Source: Clostridia bacterium
GTDB lineage: Bacteria; Bacillota; Clostridia; Oscillospirales; Oscillospiraceae
Assembly: GCA_009929315.1 (NCBI GenBank)
Contig: SAAS01000005.1
Location: 124,001 to 188,000 of the forward strand
Length of the DNA: 64,000 nt
Reading direction: 5' to 3'
The position numbers were made by a program, and so were the translations under genes. The stretch's first letter is position 1, and every line of letters begins with the position of its first letter. The notes beneath the pieces were generated by a model. It did not search any database and was not told where the DNA came from. It saw only the letters and a list, made by a program, of their open reading frames with translations. Of this stretch, positions 10,721-18,955 are shown piece by piece.

Positions 10721-12253
10721 ATGAAAAAAATCGTTTCCCTTTTCTTAATATTTTGCCTTGTATTATCAGTGTGTCCGATGAACTCTTTTGCCGCTCAGGT
10801 AAGCGATTTTTCGGACGTTCGCAGTATTGATTGGTTTTACTCATCGATTAAGTTTGTGACCGACAACGGTATGTTCAATGGGACGAGCAGTTCGACATTT
10901 TCACCGAACGCTTCGATGACCCGCGGGATGTTCGTTACGGTTTTGGGACGTTACGGCGGCGCACCCTCCGTATCAAGCGGAGCAAGCCTCGGTACCGTTC
11001 TTAAATCCGATGTAAACCTTCGCTCCGCCCCTTCCTCTGTTAACACGAGCGTGGTTGCCGTTCTCCAGACCGGAGCTCAGGTGGAGGTTCTGGACACCGC
11101 GGCCGACCTCAAGGATCCGGCTTACACCTGGTACTACGTTAAGTACAAGGGCGCGCTCGGCTACATCAGAAGCGACCTCATGGAGGTATCCGAAAGCGGC
11201 TTTACTGACGTTTCTCCCGACTCATATTACAGTTCATATGTGCAGTGGGCGTTTTCCTCCGGCATAGCAGGAGCAACCGGCGACGATACCTTTTCTCCCG
11301 AACGCAATATCACCCGCGAGGAAATCTGCTCTATGCTCTATAATTACGTCGACTTTAAAAACTATCAGCTCAAGGCTTCCCTTCCCGCCGTCACATTTAG
11401 CGACAGCTCCGCAATTTCGTCGGACTATAAGGCGGCTGTTTCCACAATGCAGCTTTGCGGCGTGGTTCTTGGTTACGGTGACGGCAGCTTCCGCCCCTCG
11501 GGGAGCGCCACGAGAGCCGAGGTTTCCACCATGCTTATGCGTTTTATCGACACTATCAGCTATAAAAAAGTAAGCGAGTCCTCCTACGACTCCGCGGGAA
11601 ACTATATCTTCGGCACCGAAGTTCCGCAAAAAACTGCCATCACGGCGGATTATTTCTCCGACGCCTGCTTCATCGGTCACTCTCTTGTTTGCGGAATGCA
11701 GAATTATTTCGGCTTATCTGATACGGATTTCTACGCCGTGAACGGTATATCCGCAAAATCAATGCTGACCTATTCGGACTTCGAACTCAGCACAACCCAC
11801 ACGGATGAAAGCGGAAACACGGTTTCGGATACAGGCGTGCTGGATGCCGCACTTGCCGAACACAGCTATGCTAAGGTTTACATAATGCTTGGAGTCAACG
11901 AGCTGGGACCCGAGGCTTACCACAGACAGAGCTATTACAACAGTATGAGTTCCCTGATTGACCTTGTCCGAAATACTCAGCCCAATGCTACTATTTATCT
12001 CATTTCCCTCTCCCCTGTTTCACAGAAATGCTCGGAGAGCCGAGAGAGCTTTACACGCGATAATGCAATCGCCTTCAACGCTGTCATTAAACAGCTTTGT
12101 AAAGAAAAAAACACATACTACCTGAATGTATTCGATTTGCTGTGCAACAGTAACGGTTTTCTACCCGAAAGTTCCTGCATGACTGACGGTATACACCTTC
12201 TGGCTTCCGAGTACGCCAAAATAAAGACTTACCTGTTTACCCACACAGTCTGA
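10721..12253 (+). CDS. Secreted SLH-SH3-SLH-SLH-SGNH hydrolase protein
   Basis: Predicted cell-surface protein of 510 residues. Residues 1-25 are a signal peptide (KKIVSLFLIFCLVLSV, cleavage near SFAA). S-layer homology domain 1 spans about 27-78, an SH3b-type domain about 92-155 (DVNLRSAPS), SLH2 about 160-212 and SLH3 about 224-278. The C-terminal half (about 310-510) is SGNH-hydrolase-like: FIGHSLVCG (Ser321 in the block I position, with His replacing the usual Asp of GDS), an Asn in VNELG and DGIHLL near the end. SLH domains bind cell-wall polymers, so an esterase or deacylase acting at the wall is plausible. The split of the SLH triplet by SH3b is unusual. Substrate is unknown. Confidence 0.85.
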   Translation: MKKIVSLFLIFCLVLSVCPMNSFAAQVSDFSDVRSIDWFYSSIKFVTDNGMFNGTSSSTFSPNASMTRGMFVTVLGRYGGAPSVSSGASLGTVLKSDVNLRSAPSSVNTSVVAVLQTGAQVEVLDTAADLKDPAYTWYYVKYKGALGYIRSDLMEVSESGFTDVSPDSYYSSYVQWAFSSGIAGATGDDTFSPERNITREEICSMLYNYVDFKNYQLKASLPAVTFSDSSAISSDYKAAVSTMQLCGVVLGYGDGSFRPSGSATRAEVSTMLMRFIDTISYKKVSESSYDSAGNYIFGTEVPQKTAITADYFSDACFIGHSLVCGMQNYFGLSDTDFYAVNGISAKSMLTYSDFELSTTHTDESGNTVSDTGVLDAALAEHSYAKVYIMLGVNELGPEAYHRQSYYNSMSSLIDLVRNTQPNATIYLISLSPVSQKCSESRESFTRDNAIAFNAVIKQLCKEKNTYYLNVFDLLCNSNGFLPESSCMTDGIHLLASEYAKIKTYLFTHTV

Positions 12254-12266
12254 TTTTTATTAGTAA

Positions 12267-12304
12267 ATAAGAAACCCGTTCGGTTTTCCGAACGGGTTTC
12301 TTAT
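12267..12304. terminator. Bidirectional terminator
   Basis: Perfect 17-bp stem (12267-12283 with 12288-12304) around a TTTT loop, between convergent genes ending at 12253 and 12319. A and T runs flank both sides. Confidence 0.9.
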
Positions 12305-12318
12305 TATGTTCTTATTTT

Positions 12319-13215
12319 TTATTCGGAAAGGAGCTCCTTGAAGGAGGTCGCAAGTCCCGCAAGTCCCTGAATTTCCGAGGGAATAATTATCTTGGTTGCC
12401 GTACCGTTTGCCGCTGCGGCAAAGGCTTCAAGCGCCTTGATTTTGATAACCGCTTCTGATGGAGCACTCTCGTTGATTCTGCGAATACCCTCTGCCGTTG
12501 CTGTCTGAACGGTCAGAATGGCTTCCGCTTCGCCCTGCGCCCTGAGTATTTGAGTCTGCTTCGCGGCATCGGCACGGAGGATTGCCGCTTCCTTTTCACC
12601 CTCTGCCGAGAGGATAGCCGCGGTTTTTTCACCTTCAGCGCGGAGGATGGCCTCGCGGCGCTGGCGCTCTGCCTTCATCTGCTTCTCCATGGCATCCTGA
12701 ATTTCACGCGGAGGCAGAATGTTTTTAAGCTCAACGCGGTTAACTCTGATACCCCACGGGTCAGTGGCTTCATCAAGGATCACACGCATTTTTGTATTTA
12801 TTACGTCACGGCTCGTAAGTGTCTGGTCAAGCTCAAGGTCGCCTATAATGTTTCTCAGAGTAGTTGCTGACAGGTTTTCAATGGCATTAATCGGATTTTC
12901 AACGCCGTAGGTATAAAGTTTCGGGTCGGTAATCTCGAAATAAAGGACTGTGTCAATCTGCATGGTTACATTGTCCTTCGTTATAACGGGTTGAGGCGGA
13001 AAATCATAGACCTGTTCCTTAAGCGAAACCTTTTTGGATATTGCTTCAAAGAGAGGGATTTTAAAATGAAGACCGACGCTCCATGTCACGCTGTAAGCTC
13101 CCAGCCGCTCGATTACATAGGCCTGTGCCTGCGGAACAATTCTGATGTTGCGGATAACAATTAAAAGAACGAGTATTGCCAGTATGATGGGAACTAAGTA
13201 TTCAGAGAACGGCAT
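12319..13215 (-). CDS. SPFH/band 7 (stomatin/QmcA-like) membrane protein
   Basis: Slipin-type membrane scaffold of functional membrane microdomains. The start is ATG 13215 (MPFSEYL), with AAAGG upstream, giving 298 residues; a longer in-frame start at 13245 overlaps the region after NfeD. One N-terminal membrane segment (about 6-25) is followed by the band 7 domain (about 25-180, RIVPQAQAYVIERLGAY) and a long charged helical, coiled-coil region rich in AEGEKEAAILRAD repeats. The NfeD-family gene immediately upstream is the classical partner, whose OB-fold domain associates with SPFH oligomers. Confidence 0.92.
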   Translation of the reverse strand: MPFSEYLVPIILAILVLLIVIRNIRIVPQAQAYVIERLGAYSVTWSVGLHFKIPLFEAISKKVSLKEQVYDFPPQPVITKDNVTMQIDTVLYFEITDPKLYTYGVENPINAIENLSATTLRNIIGDLELDQTLTSRDVINTKMRVILDEATDPWGIRVNRVELKNILPPREIQDAMEKQMKAERQRREAILRAEGEKTAAILSAEGEKEAAILRADAAKQTQILRAQGEAEAILTVQTATAEGIRRINESAPSEAVIKIKALEAFAAAANGTATKIIIPSEIQGLAGLATSFKELLSE

Positions 13216-13273
13216 TTTACCCAACCTTTCTGCCGCATTAGGCAAGCGGCGGCCATCAGAGAATAATTTTCGT

Positions 13274-13729
13274 TTATTTCCCCGCCATTTCAGTTTCGGG
13301 CAGCAGAGTTACAATAAGTTTAACGCCTTCAATGGACAAAATCTTCGTCAATGTACCTTTTTCAATAATTTCACCTGTCGAGCTTCTGGCCGTCCAAGTT
13401 CTGCCGCCGACAAGCACGGATCCTGTCGCCCCGATATTGTCAATTCTCTCGGTTACCGTTGCGGTGGCGCCGATGACCTTGTCTGCATTTGTTGCCTGAG
13501 TTTTTTTGTTAACATATTTGTGGGCAAGCGGTCTTGTAAGCAGAAGCGAGGCAATGGAAACCACAACGAAAATAAGCGACTGACTCCAAATCGGGAATGA
13601 AAGGAATGCGCTGCCAAGCGCCACAAGCGCACCGGCGGCAAACCAGATCGAAACAAGACCCGGGGTTGCCCCCTCGGCAACAAGGAAAACAACTACTAAA
13701 ACTGCCCAAACAATTATCATCGTATCCAT
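13274..13729 (-). CDS. NfeD-family membrane protein
   Basis: Short NfeD-type protein (151 residues): two or three hydrophobic segments (about 4-75) then a soluble OB-fold-like C-terminal domain (about 85-145, GATGSVLVGGRTWTARS). Of two nearby ATGs I favour 13729, since GGAGG is seven bases upstream of it but abuts the ATG at 13735. It lacks the ClpP-like protease domain of long NfeD proteins. It lies 58 bases upstream of the SPFH gene on the same strand, the typical NfeD-SPFH operon. Confidence 0.9.
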   Translation of the reverse strand: MDTMIIVWAVLVVVFLVAEGATPGLVSIWFAAGALVALGSAFLSFPIWSQSLIFVVVSIASLLLTRPLAHKYVNKKTQATNADKVIGATATVTERIDNIGATGSVLVGGRTWTARSSTGEIIEKGTLTKILSIEGVKLIVTLLPETEMAGK

Positions 13730-13831
13730 AGACATGCCTCCTTTTAAATCGTTTTTTATCCGAATAAAATGATTTACCGCAAGAAAAAATGATAATATCG
13801 GTATGATTGTCTTTAAGTCTCGCGCCCGTAC

Positions 13832-15109
13832 TCATTTTCTGACGGCTATATCCTCTCGTTTCGGTCCCGTGGAAACAATATTTATCGGGGTGTGGATATG
13901 CGCCTCGATGAAATCAACATAGTTTTTAAGCTCCTGCGGCAGGGACTTATAATCCGTAACGCCGCGAATATCGCAGTTCCAGCCGGGCAGGGTTTCATAA
14001 ACGGGAATTGCTTTGCCGAGCTTTGTTGTAACGGGAAATTCGTTTATAACTTCCCCATCGATTTCGTAGCCGACACAGACCTTAATCTCGTCCATATAAC
14101 CCAGAACGTCAACCGCCGTCAAAACAGCCTCCGTCGCCCCCTGCATACGGCAGCCGTAATCCGTGGCAACAGCGTCAAACCAGCCGACTCTGCGCGGTCT
14201 GCCCGTCGTCGCGCCGTATTCGCCCTTATCTCCACCTAAGCGGCGAAGCGTTTCCGCCTCTTCATCGAACATTTCCGAAACAAAAACCCCGCCGCCGACG
14301 GCACTGGAATAGGCCTTGGTCACGGCAATAACGCTCTTAATTTCCGTGGGCGGAATACCCGCGCCGATGGTTCCGTAACCTGCGAGAGTATTTGAGGAGG
14401 TAACAAAGGGGTATATGCCGAAATCGGTGTCCTTCAGGGTGCCGAGCTGCCCCTCAAGGAGGATTTCCTTCCCGTTTTTGAGCGCTTCATGCACAAGGGC
14501 GGCGGCGTTGCCGATAAAAGGCGCGATGAGCCTGCGCTGCTCCGTCATCTCTGCAAAAAGCTCCTCAACATCGAGAAGCGGCTTATGATATAGGTGCTCA
14601 AGCAGAGTGTTTTTTATAGCGCAGACATTCTTAAGGCGGCTTTTCAGCAGCTCATCGTCAAAAAGCTCGTTGACCTGAAAGCCGATTTTTGCAAATTTAT
14701 CAGAATAAAAAGGCGCAATTCCGGCCTTTGTGGAGCCGAAGGCCTTCCCTGCCAGACGCTCCTCTTCATAAGCGTCAAAAAGGATATGGTAAGGCATGAC
14801 AACCTGAACGCGTTCGGAAATTACAAGCTTCGGTTCGGGAACGCCGCGCTCGCGCAGGGCGTTTATTTCGTCGGTAAAGGAGCGGATGTTAAGAGCAACT
14901 CCGTTTCCGATAATGTTTGTAATGTGCGGAAAGAAAATTCCTGACGGGAGTGAATGCAGCGCAAATCTCCCGTACTCGTTTATTATGGTATGTCCGGCAT
15001 TGGCGCCGCCCTGAAAGCGAATAACCATATCGGATTTTTCGGCAAGCATATCGGTAATTTTGCCTTTACCCTCATCGCCCCAGTTCGCTCCAACAATAGC
15101 CTTAACCAT
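13832..15109 (-). CDS. purA: Adenylosuccinate synthase (PurA)
   Basis: GTP-dependent ligation of IMP and aspartate, first committed step to AMP. The start is ATG 15109 (MVKAIVGANWGDEGKGK), with GAGGTG seven bases upstream, giving 425 residues. The P-loop-like NWGDEGKGK contains the catalytic Asp, and GGANAGHT supplies the catalytic His. C-terminal TTGRPRRVGWFDAV is the signature segment. It is transcribed away from the yerC-like gene. Confidence 0.96.
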   Translation of the reverse strand: MVKAIVGANWGDEGKGKITDMLAEKSDMVIRFQGGANAGHTIINEYGRFALHSLPSGIFFPHITNIIGNGVALNIRSFTDEINALRERGVPEPKLVISERVQVVMPYHILFDAYEEERLAGKAFGSTKAGIAPFYSDKFAKIGFQVNELFDDELLKSRLKNVCAIKNTLLEHLYHKPLLDVEELFAEMTEQRRLIAPFIGNAAALVHEALKNGKEILLEGQLGTLKDTDFGIYPFVTSSNTLAGYGTIGAGIPPTEIKSVIAVTKAYSSAVGGGVFVSEMFDEEAETLRRLGGDKGEYGATTGRPRRVGWFDAVATDYGCRMQGATEAVLTAVDVLGYMDEIKVCVGYEIDGEVINEFPVTTKLGKAIPVYETLPGWNCDIRGVTDYKSLPQELKNYVDFIEAHIHTPINIVSTGPKREDIAVRK

Positions 15110-15325
15110 GTGATTCACCTCATAGAATTGTATTATGTCCATATTGATATTTTTTGCACTCCAATATTGTATATTATATTGGATTCTTTTGCAAGGCGAA
15201 AATTAGGTCTTTACTTTCACAATTTAGTGTTATAGAATGTGACTGCGCTAACATCTGTTCTGCAATATTTTGGCAATTTCCCCGGAACATTGCTTTCCGC
15301 AACAATATATTGAGGTGGTGTTTTG

Positions 15326-15628
15326 ATGAATAAACAGGCAAAAAAGCCTCGCAACGAAGAAATGTATCGAGCCATTCTTACACTTAAAACAATCGAAGAG
15401 TGTGAGAGTTTTTTTGACGATCTTTGCACAATTACCGAGCTTCAGGCAATGGAGCAGCGTTATCAGGTTGCTTCACTTCTCAACAAGGGCTGTATTTATA
15501 ACGAAATTCTTGAGCAAACCGGCGCCAGCAGCGCAACTATCAGCCGCGTTAACCGCAGCCTTCAGTACGGGCAAGAGGGCTACGCCTGCGTCTTCAAGCG
15601 CTTAGCCGACCAGAAAACTTCGAAATAG
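15326..15628 (+). CDS. YerC/YecD family TrpR-like DNA-binding protein
   Basis: Small helix-turn-helix protein (100 residues) of the TrpR superfamily branch typified by YerC/YecD. The start is ATG 15326, eight bases after GAGGTGG. The body reads as a helical bundle with LTITELQAMEQRYQVA-like helix and the HTH segment EILEQTGASSATISRVNRSL (about 68-87). It is monocistronic between divergent purA and a downstream stem-loop. The target genes are unknown; an amino-acid-binding repressor role is only inferred from the fold. Confidence 0.88.
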   Translation: MNKQAKKPRNEEMYRAILTLKTIEECESFFDDLCTITELQAMEQRYQVASLLNKGCIYNEILEQTGASSATISRVNRSLQYGQEGYACVFKRLADQKTSK

Positions 15629-15660
15629 GCCTTTATAACAGGTTATAATACCAACATTAT

Positions 15661-15697
15661 TACAAAACGACCATTCGTTTTTGATGGTCGTTTTGTA
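15661..15697 (+). terminator. Stem-loop after the yerC-like gene
   Basis: Perfect 14-bp stem (15661-15674 with 15684-15697) with a T-rich nine-base loop. The T-tract is inside the 3' arm rather than after it, so it is a weaker terminator candidate. Confidence 0.6.
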
Positions 15698-15768
15698 CCA
15701 TATTTAGCTGCATCTCACTATTAATACTCCGTTTTCGTTCAAAATTATACAGAAAGGGATGAAAGGTC

Positions 15769-16506
15769 ATGACCCCCTACGGTCCTCTTGCTCCGGTTTA
15801 TGACAAGTTCACAAGCGACATTCGCTATGAGGACTTCGCCGATTTTTATGAAAAGATTTTCAGAGCGCGCGGCAAGAACGTTAAGGCCCTTCTTGACGTC
15901 GGTTGCGGAACCGGCACTTTAACCGCAATTATGGCTCAGCGCGGTTACGAGATGGTTGCGGCGGATTCCTCCTCGGATATGCTGTGTATAGCTCAGGAGA
16001 AATTTTCCGCGCTTAAAAACGTCATCCCTCCCCTGTTTTTGTGCCAGTCCATGACGGAGCTTGACCTTTACGGAACTGTTGACGCGACTATTTCCTGCCT
16101 TGACGCGGTTAATTACCTTGAGCCGAGCGATTTGCCCGAGCTCTTTCGTCTGCTTCATCTGTTTATCGAGCCGGACGGACTTCTCATCTTTGATGTAAAC
16201 TCGCCCGAACGCCTTAAATCGCTGGACGGCTACACTTCCGTCGATGAGGATGAGAATAGCCTTTGCCTGTGGCGGGCAGACTTTGACGAGGATGAAAACG
16301 CGCTTCTCTACGGCATCGATATTTTCACCCGCCGAGGAAGATTTTGGCAGCGCTCCTTTGAGGAGCACATTGAGTATTGCCACGAGCCACAAAAGCTAGC
16401 TGAGCTTCTTTTGGCGTCCGGCTTTTCAAAAACCGAAATTTGCTTGGATGGGCCGCAAAGCGAGCTTGGAAGAATATTTATTATCGCGGAAAACACACCG
16501 CACTGA
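15769..16506 (+). CDS. Class I SAM-dependent methyltransferase
   Basis: Methyltransferase of 245 residues with motif I LLDVGCGTGTLT (about 42-53), an acidic residue ending strand 2 (AADSS) and motif IV-like ATISCLDAVNYL. The N-terminal YGPLAPVYDKF and Asp-rich lid are common in Clostridia proteins of this type; the substrate cannot be read from sequence. It ends 10 bases before hslO and likely shares its transcript. Confidence 0.85.
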   Translation: MTPYGPLAPVYDKFTSDIRYEDFADFYEKIFRARGKNVKALLDVGCGTGTLTAIMAQRGYEMVAADSSSDMLCIAQEKFSALKNVIPPLFLCQSMTELDLYGTVDATISCLDAVNYLEPSDLPELFRLLHLFIEPDGLLIFDVNSPERLKSLDGYTSVDEDENSLCLWRADFDEDENALLYGIDIFTRRGRFWQRSFEEHIEYCHEPQKLAELLLASGFSKTEICLDGPQSELGRIFIIAENTPH

Positions 16507-16516
16507 GGTTAAATCA

Positions 16517-17395
16517 ATGGACGAAATCATTCGCGCCGTCACGAGCGACGGTTTTATAAAAATATCCGCCATCAGTGGGCGCGGTCTTGTCGAGCGCGCA
16601 CGGCAAATTCATAATCTCAGCCCTGTTGCAACTGCAGCACTTGGCAGAACTCTCTGCGCCGCGTCAATGCTCGGCGACCTTCTCAAGGAGGAGGACGCGA
16701 GTGTCACCCTCCGCGTTAACGGCGGAGGCCCTATTGGCACCGTTATGGCGGTTTCGGACAGCAGTGGAAATGTCCGCGGCTATGTTCAAAATCCTCACAT
16801 TGACCTTCCCTTGAAGGCAAACGGCAAGCTTGATGTCGGCGGAGCTGTCGGAACCGACGGTACTCTTACGGTCAGCCGCGATTTGGGGCTTAAGGAGCCG
16901 TATATTGGCTCAACGGCTCTCGTGAGCGGAGAAATTGCCGAGGATTTAACCTACTATTTTGTTGAAAGCGAGCAGGTCGGCGCGGCCTGCGGACTGGGTG
17001 TCCTCGTTAACACCGATTTGTCAGTTATCTGTGCGGGCGGCTTTATCGTTGCTCTTCTTCCCGGCGCGCCCGATAAGCTTATCGAAACTATTGAGCGCAA
17101 CATTGCCGAGATGGGACAGGTCACGGATATTCTTCAGAACGGAACGGCGGATGACCTTGTCGGGCGTGTCCTTTTCGGCTTGGAGCCTGAAATTCTCTCT
17201 CGCAGGACAGTCGAATACCGCTGCTATTGCAGCCGTGATCGCGTACAGCGTGCGCTCGAGAGCATTGGCCGAGAAGCTCTGGAGGAGCTTGCCGCAAGCG
17301 GCGAGAGTGCCGAGATTAACTGCCAGTTCTGCAACGAAATTTATACTTTTACGCCCGAGGAAATCCGCCTGTTTCTGGCTCAATCCGAAGAATAA
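16517..17395 (+). CDS. hslO: Redox-regulated chaperone Hsp33
   Basis: Holdase chaperone activated by oxidation and unfolding. ATG 16517, preceded by GAGGTT, gives 292 residues, the normal length; the in-frame extension to 16448 overlaps the methyltransferase. The C-terminal zinc site is complete: CYC (about 233-235) and CQFC (about 266-269), four cysteines in the CXC-CXXC arrangement. Confidence 0.95.
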   Translation: MDEIIRAVTSDGFIKISAISGRGLVERARQIHNLSPVATAALGRTLCAASMLGDLLKEEDASVTLRVNGGGPIGTVMAVSDSSGNVRGYVQNPHIDLPLKANGKLDVGGAVGTDGTLTVSRDLGLKEPYIGSTALVSGEIAEDLTYYFVESEQVGAACGLGVLVNTDLSVICAGGFIVALLPGAPDKLIETIERNIAEMGQVTDILQNGTADDLVGRVLFGLEPEILSRRTVEYRCYCSRDRVQRALESIGREALEELAASGESAEINCQFCNEIYTFTPEEIRLFLAQSEE

Positions 17396-17436
17396 TACTG
17401 CTGCCTAAGCGCCCCCAAAAAAATGGGAAAATGAAC

Positions 17437-17465
17437 TTGACAATTGCGCAATAATTTAGTATACT
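17437..17465 (+). promoter_or_regulatory. Promoter of the tRNA cluster
   Basis: Consensus TTGACA (17437-17442), 17-base spacer, TATACT (17460-17465), 26 bases upstream of the first tRNA. Confidence 0.85.
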
Positions 17466-17491
17466 GGCAAAGCGCTTGAGATTTTGCGTAT

Positions 17492-17567
17492 GGGAGCATA
17501 GCTCAGCTGGAAGAGCACTTGCCTTACAAGCAAGGGGTCACAGGTTCGAGCCCTGTTGTTCCCACCA
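17492..17567 (+). tRNA. tRNA-Val (UAC)
   Basis: Cloverleaf with acceptor GGGAGCA pairing TGTTCCC, anticodon loop CTTACAA (anticodon TAC), T-loop GGTTCGAGCC and encoded CCA. Confidence 0.97.
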
Positions 17568-17610
17568 GTGCGTTTTAAGCGCATTTTTCCCCGAGAAATC
17601 GGACGCATAC

Positions 17611-17687
17611 GGCCCAGTAGTTCAGTTGGTTAGAACGCCAGCCTGTCACGCTGGAGGTCGACGGTTCGAGCCCGTTCTGGGTCGCCA
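17611..17687 (+). tRNA. tRNA-Asp (GUC)
   Basis: Acceptor GGCCCAG with CTGGGTC, anticodon loop CTGTCAC (GTC), discriminator G and encoded CCA. Confidence 0.97.
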
Positions 17688-17710
17688 AGGGATGCAACCG
17701 TGTCCCTTAT

Positions 17711-17786
<76 letters not shown>

Positions 17787-17839
17787 ACCCCATCGGATGA
17801 TTATTCATCCGATGGGGCAATCAAAAAAATTCGCATTAT

Positions 17840-17915
17840 GCGGGCGTAGCTCATTTGGCAGAGCGCCACCTTGCCAAGGTGGAGGTAGCGAGTTCGAATC
17901 TCGTCGCCCGCTCCA
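17840..17915 (+). tRNA. tRNA-Gly (GCC)
   Basis: Acceptor GCGGGCG with CGCCCGC, anticodon loop TTGCCAA (GCC), discriminator T and encoded CCA. Confidence 0.97.
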
Positions 17916-18025
17916 AAATTTTCTCGCGGAGCTCCAAATTTTTGGAGCAGGCGACGAGATATTTATTTAATGATTTGGGGCCCCCGACCCCAAACGACTA
18001 GGAACTGACCCATGTAAGCGACGAC

Positions 18026-18100
18026 GGCGCCATAGCCAAGTGGTAAGGCAGTGGACTGCAAATCCGCGATCCCCCAGTTCAAATCTGGGTGGCGCCTCCA
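18026..18100 (+). tRNA. tRNA-Cys (GCA)
   Basis: Acceptor GGCGCCA with TGGCGCC, anticodon loop CTGCAAA (GCA), encoded CCA. Last of the five-tRNA cluster; about 110 bases separate it from tRNA-Gly. Confidence 0.97.
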
Positions 18101-18105
18101 AAATT

Positions 18106-18140
18106 AAAGAGCTGAAACTTTTTGGTTTCGGCTCTTTTTT
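18106..18140 (+). terminator. Terminator of the tRNA cluster
   Basis: A 13-bp stem with one wobble pair (18106-18118 with 18125-18137) and a T6 tail, five bases after tRNA-Cys. Confidence 0.9.
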
Positions 18141-18205
18141 CATTAGCCGGCTTATAAATATTCTGTCAATGAAATCTTTTAATAACCAGACGATACCCGT
18201 TAATA

Positions 18206-18234
18206 TTGACAGTAAGGGCATAGTGCCATAGAAT
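18206..18234 (+). promoter_or_regulatory. Promoter of the TetR-family gene
   Basis: TTGACA (18206-18211), 17-base spacer, TAGAAT (18229-18234), 38 bases before the ATG. Confidence 0.75.
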
Positions 18235-18272
18235 AAGCATTATAATAATCCGTATCGATTAAGGGGGACAAT

Positions 18273-18851
18273 ATGGCAGGCAGCACTTCCAACAGCAATG
18301 TTCGCGAGCAGCTTATACTTGCCGGCATTGAGGAGATAAATCAGTATGGACTTCAAGGCTTCTCAGTACGTCGAATAGCCGCCAAATGCGGCGTTTCCTG
18401 TGCTGCGCCTTATAAGCATTTTGAAGATCGCCAAAGCTATTTTGCGGCGATTATCGAATATATAAACGGTCTCTGGCATGACAGACAGAAGGCAATTCTT
18501 ACCGAAGTTCCTGATAATACAAGAAAGCACTTGGTGGAAATAAGCCTTGATTACGTCAGGTTCTTGGTGGAAAATCCACACTTCCGTTCTATCATTATGC
18601 TCAAAGATGAGGGCTTCGACAGCGTTTATCAGAATATGCGCGGACAGCTCAGCGAGTTAAGCCGAGGTCTGATAATCAGGCACTGTGAAGAAGCAAATAT
18701 ACCTGAAAATATTGCAAAACGTAAAATCTACATCATCCGCTCGCTTATCTACGGCGCGGCTCTCATGTTTGACAACGGAGAAATGGCTTATAACGACGAG
18801 AATATGGGCTTTGTTGAATATTCTATTGATCGTGAGTTTGATTTGCCTTGA
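18273..18851 (+). CDS. TetR/AcrR family transcriptional regulator
   Basis: One-component repressor of 192 residues. The N-terminal HTH spans about 10-55 (FSVRRIAAKCGVSCAAPYKHFEDR is the recognition region), followed by a divergent helical ligand domain. GGGGG precedes the ATG. The next gene, a degV homologue with a nonsense codon, is 104 bases downstream behind its own promoter, which carries a 33-base palindrome (18903-18935). I infer that this repressor binds there. DegV/FakB proteins bind fatty acids, so an acyl ligand is possible. Confidence 0.9.
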   Translation: MAGSTSNSNVREQLILAGIEEINQYGLQGFSVRRIAAKCGVSCAAPYKHFEDRQSYFAAIIEYINGLWHDRQKAILTEVPDNTRKHLVEISLDYVRFLVENPHFRSIIMLKDEGFDSVYQNMRGQLSELSRGLIIRHCEEANIPENIAKRKIYIIRSLIYGAALMFDNGEMAYNDENMGFVEYSIDREFDLP

Positions 18852-18876
18852 TGAATTAACAATTTTCCACAAGTGC

Positions 18877-18904
18877 TTGACAACTGAAAAAGACATGATA
18901 TATT
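18877..18904 (+). promoter_or_regulatory. Promoter of the degV gene
   Basis: TTGACA (18877-18882), 16-base spacer, TATATT (18899-18904). Its -10 element touches the palindrome that starts at 18903. Confidence 0.8.
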
Positions 18905-18935
18905 AGGATAGGTTATCAGTGATAACCTATCCTAA
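18903..18935 (+). promoter_or_regulatory. 33-base palindromic operator over the degV start region
   Basis: Perfect inverted repeat with 16-base arms (18903-18918 and 18920-18935; half-site core GGATAGGTTATCA) around a single G. It spans the end of the -10 box and the expected transcription start, the classical position for a TetR-family repressor. It is not followed by a T-run, so a terminator is unlikely. Confidence 0.8.
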
Positions 18936-18955
18936 TTGTTTGTGAGGTACTATTC

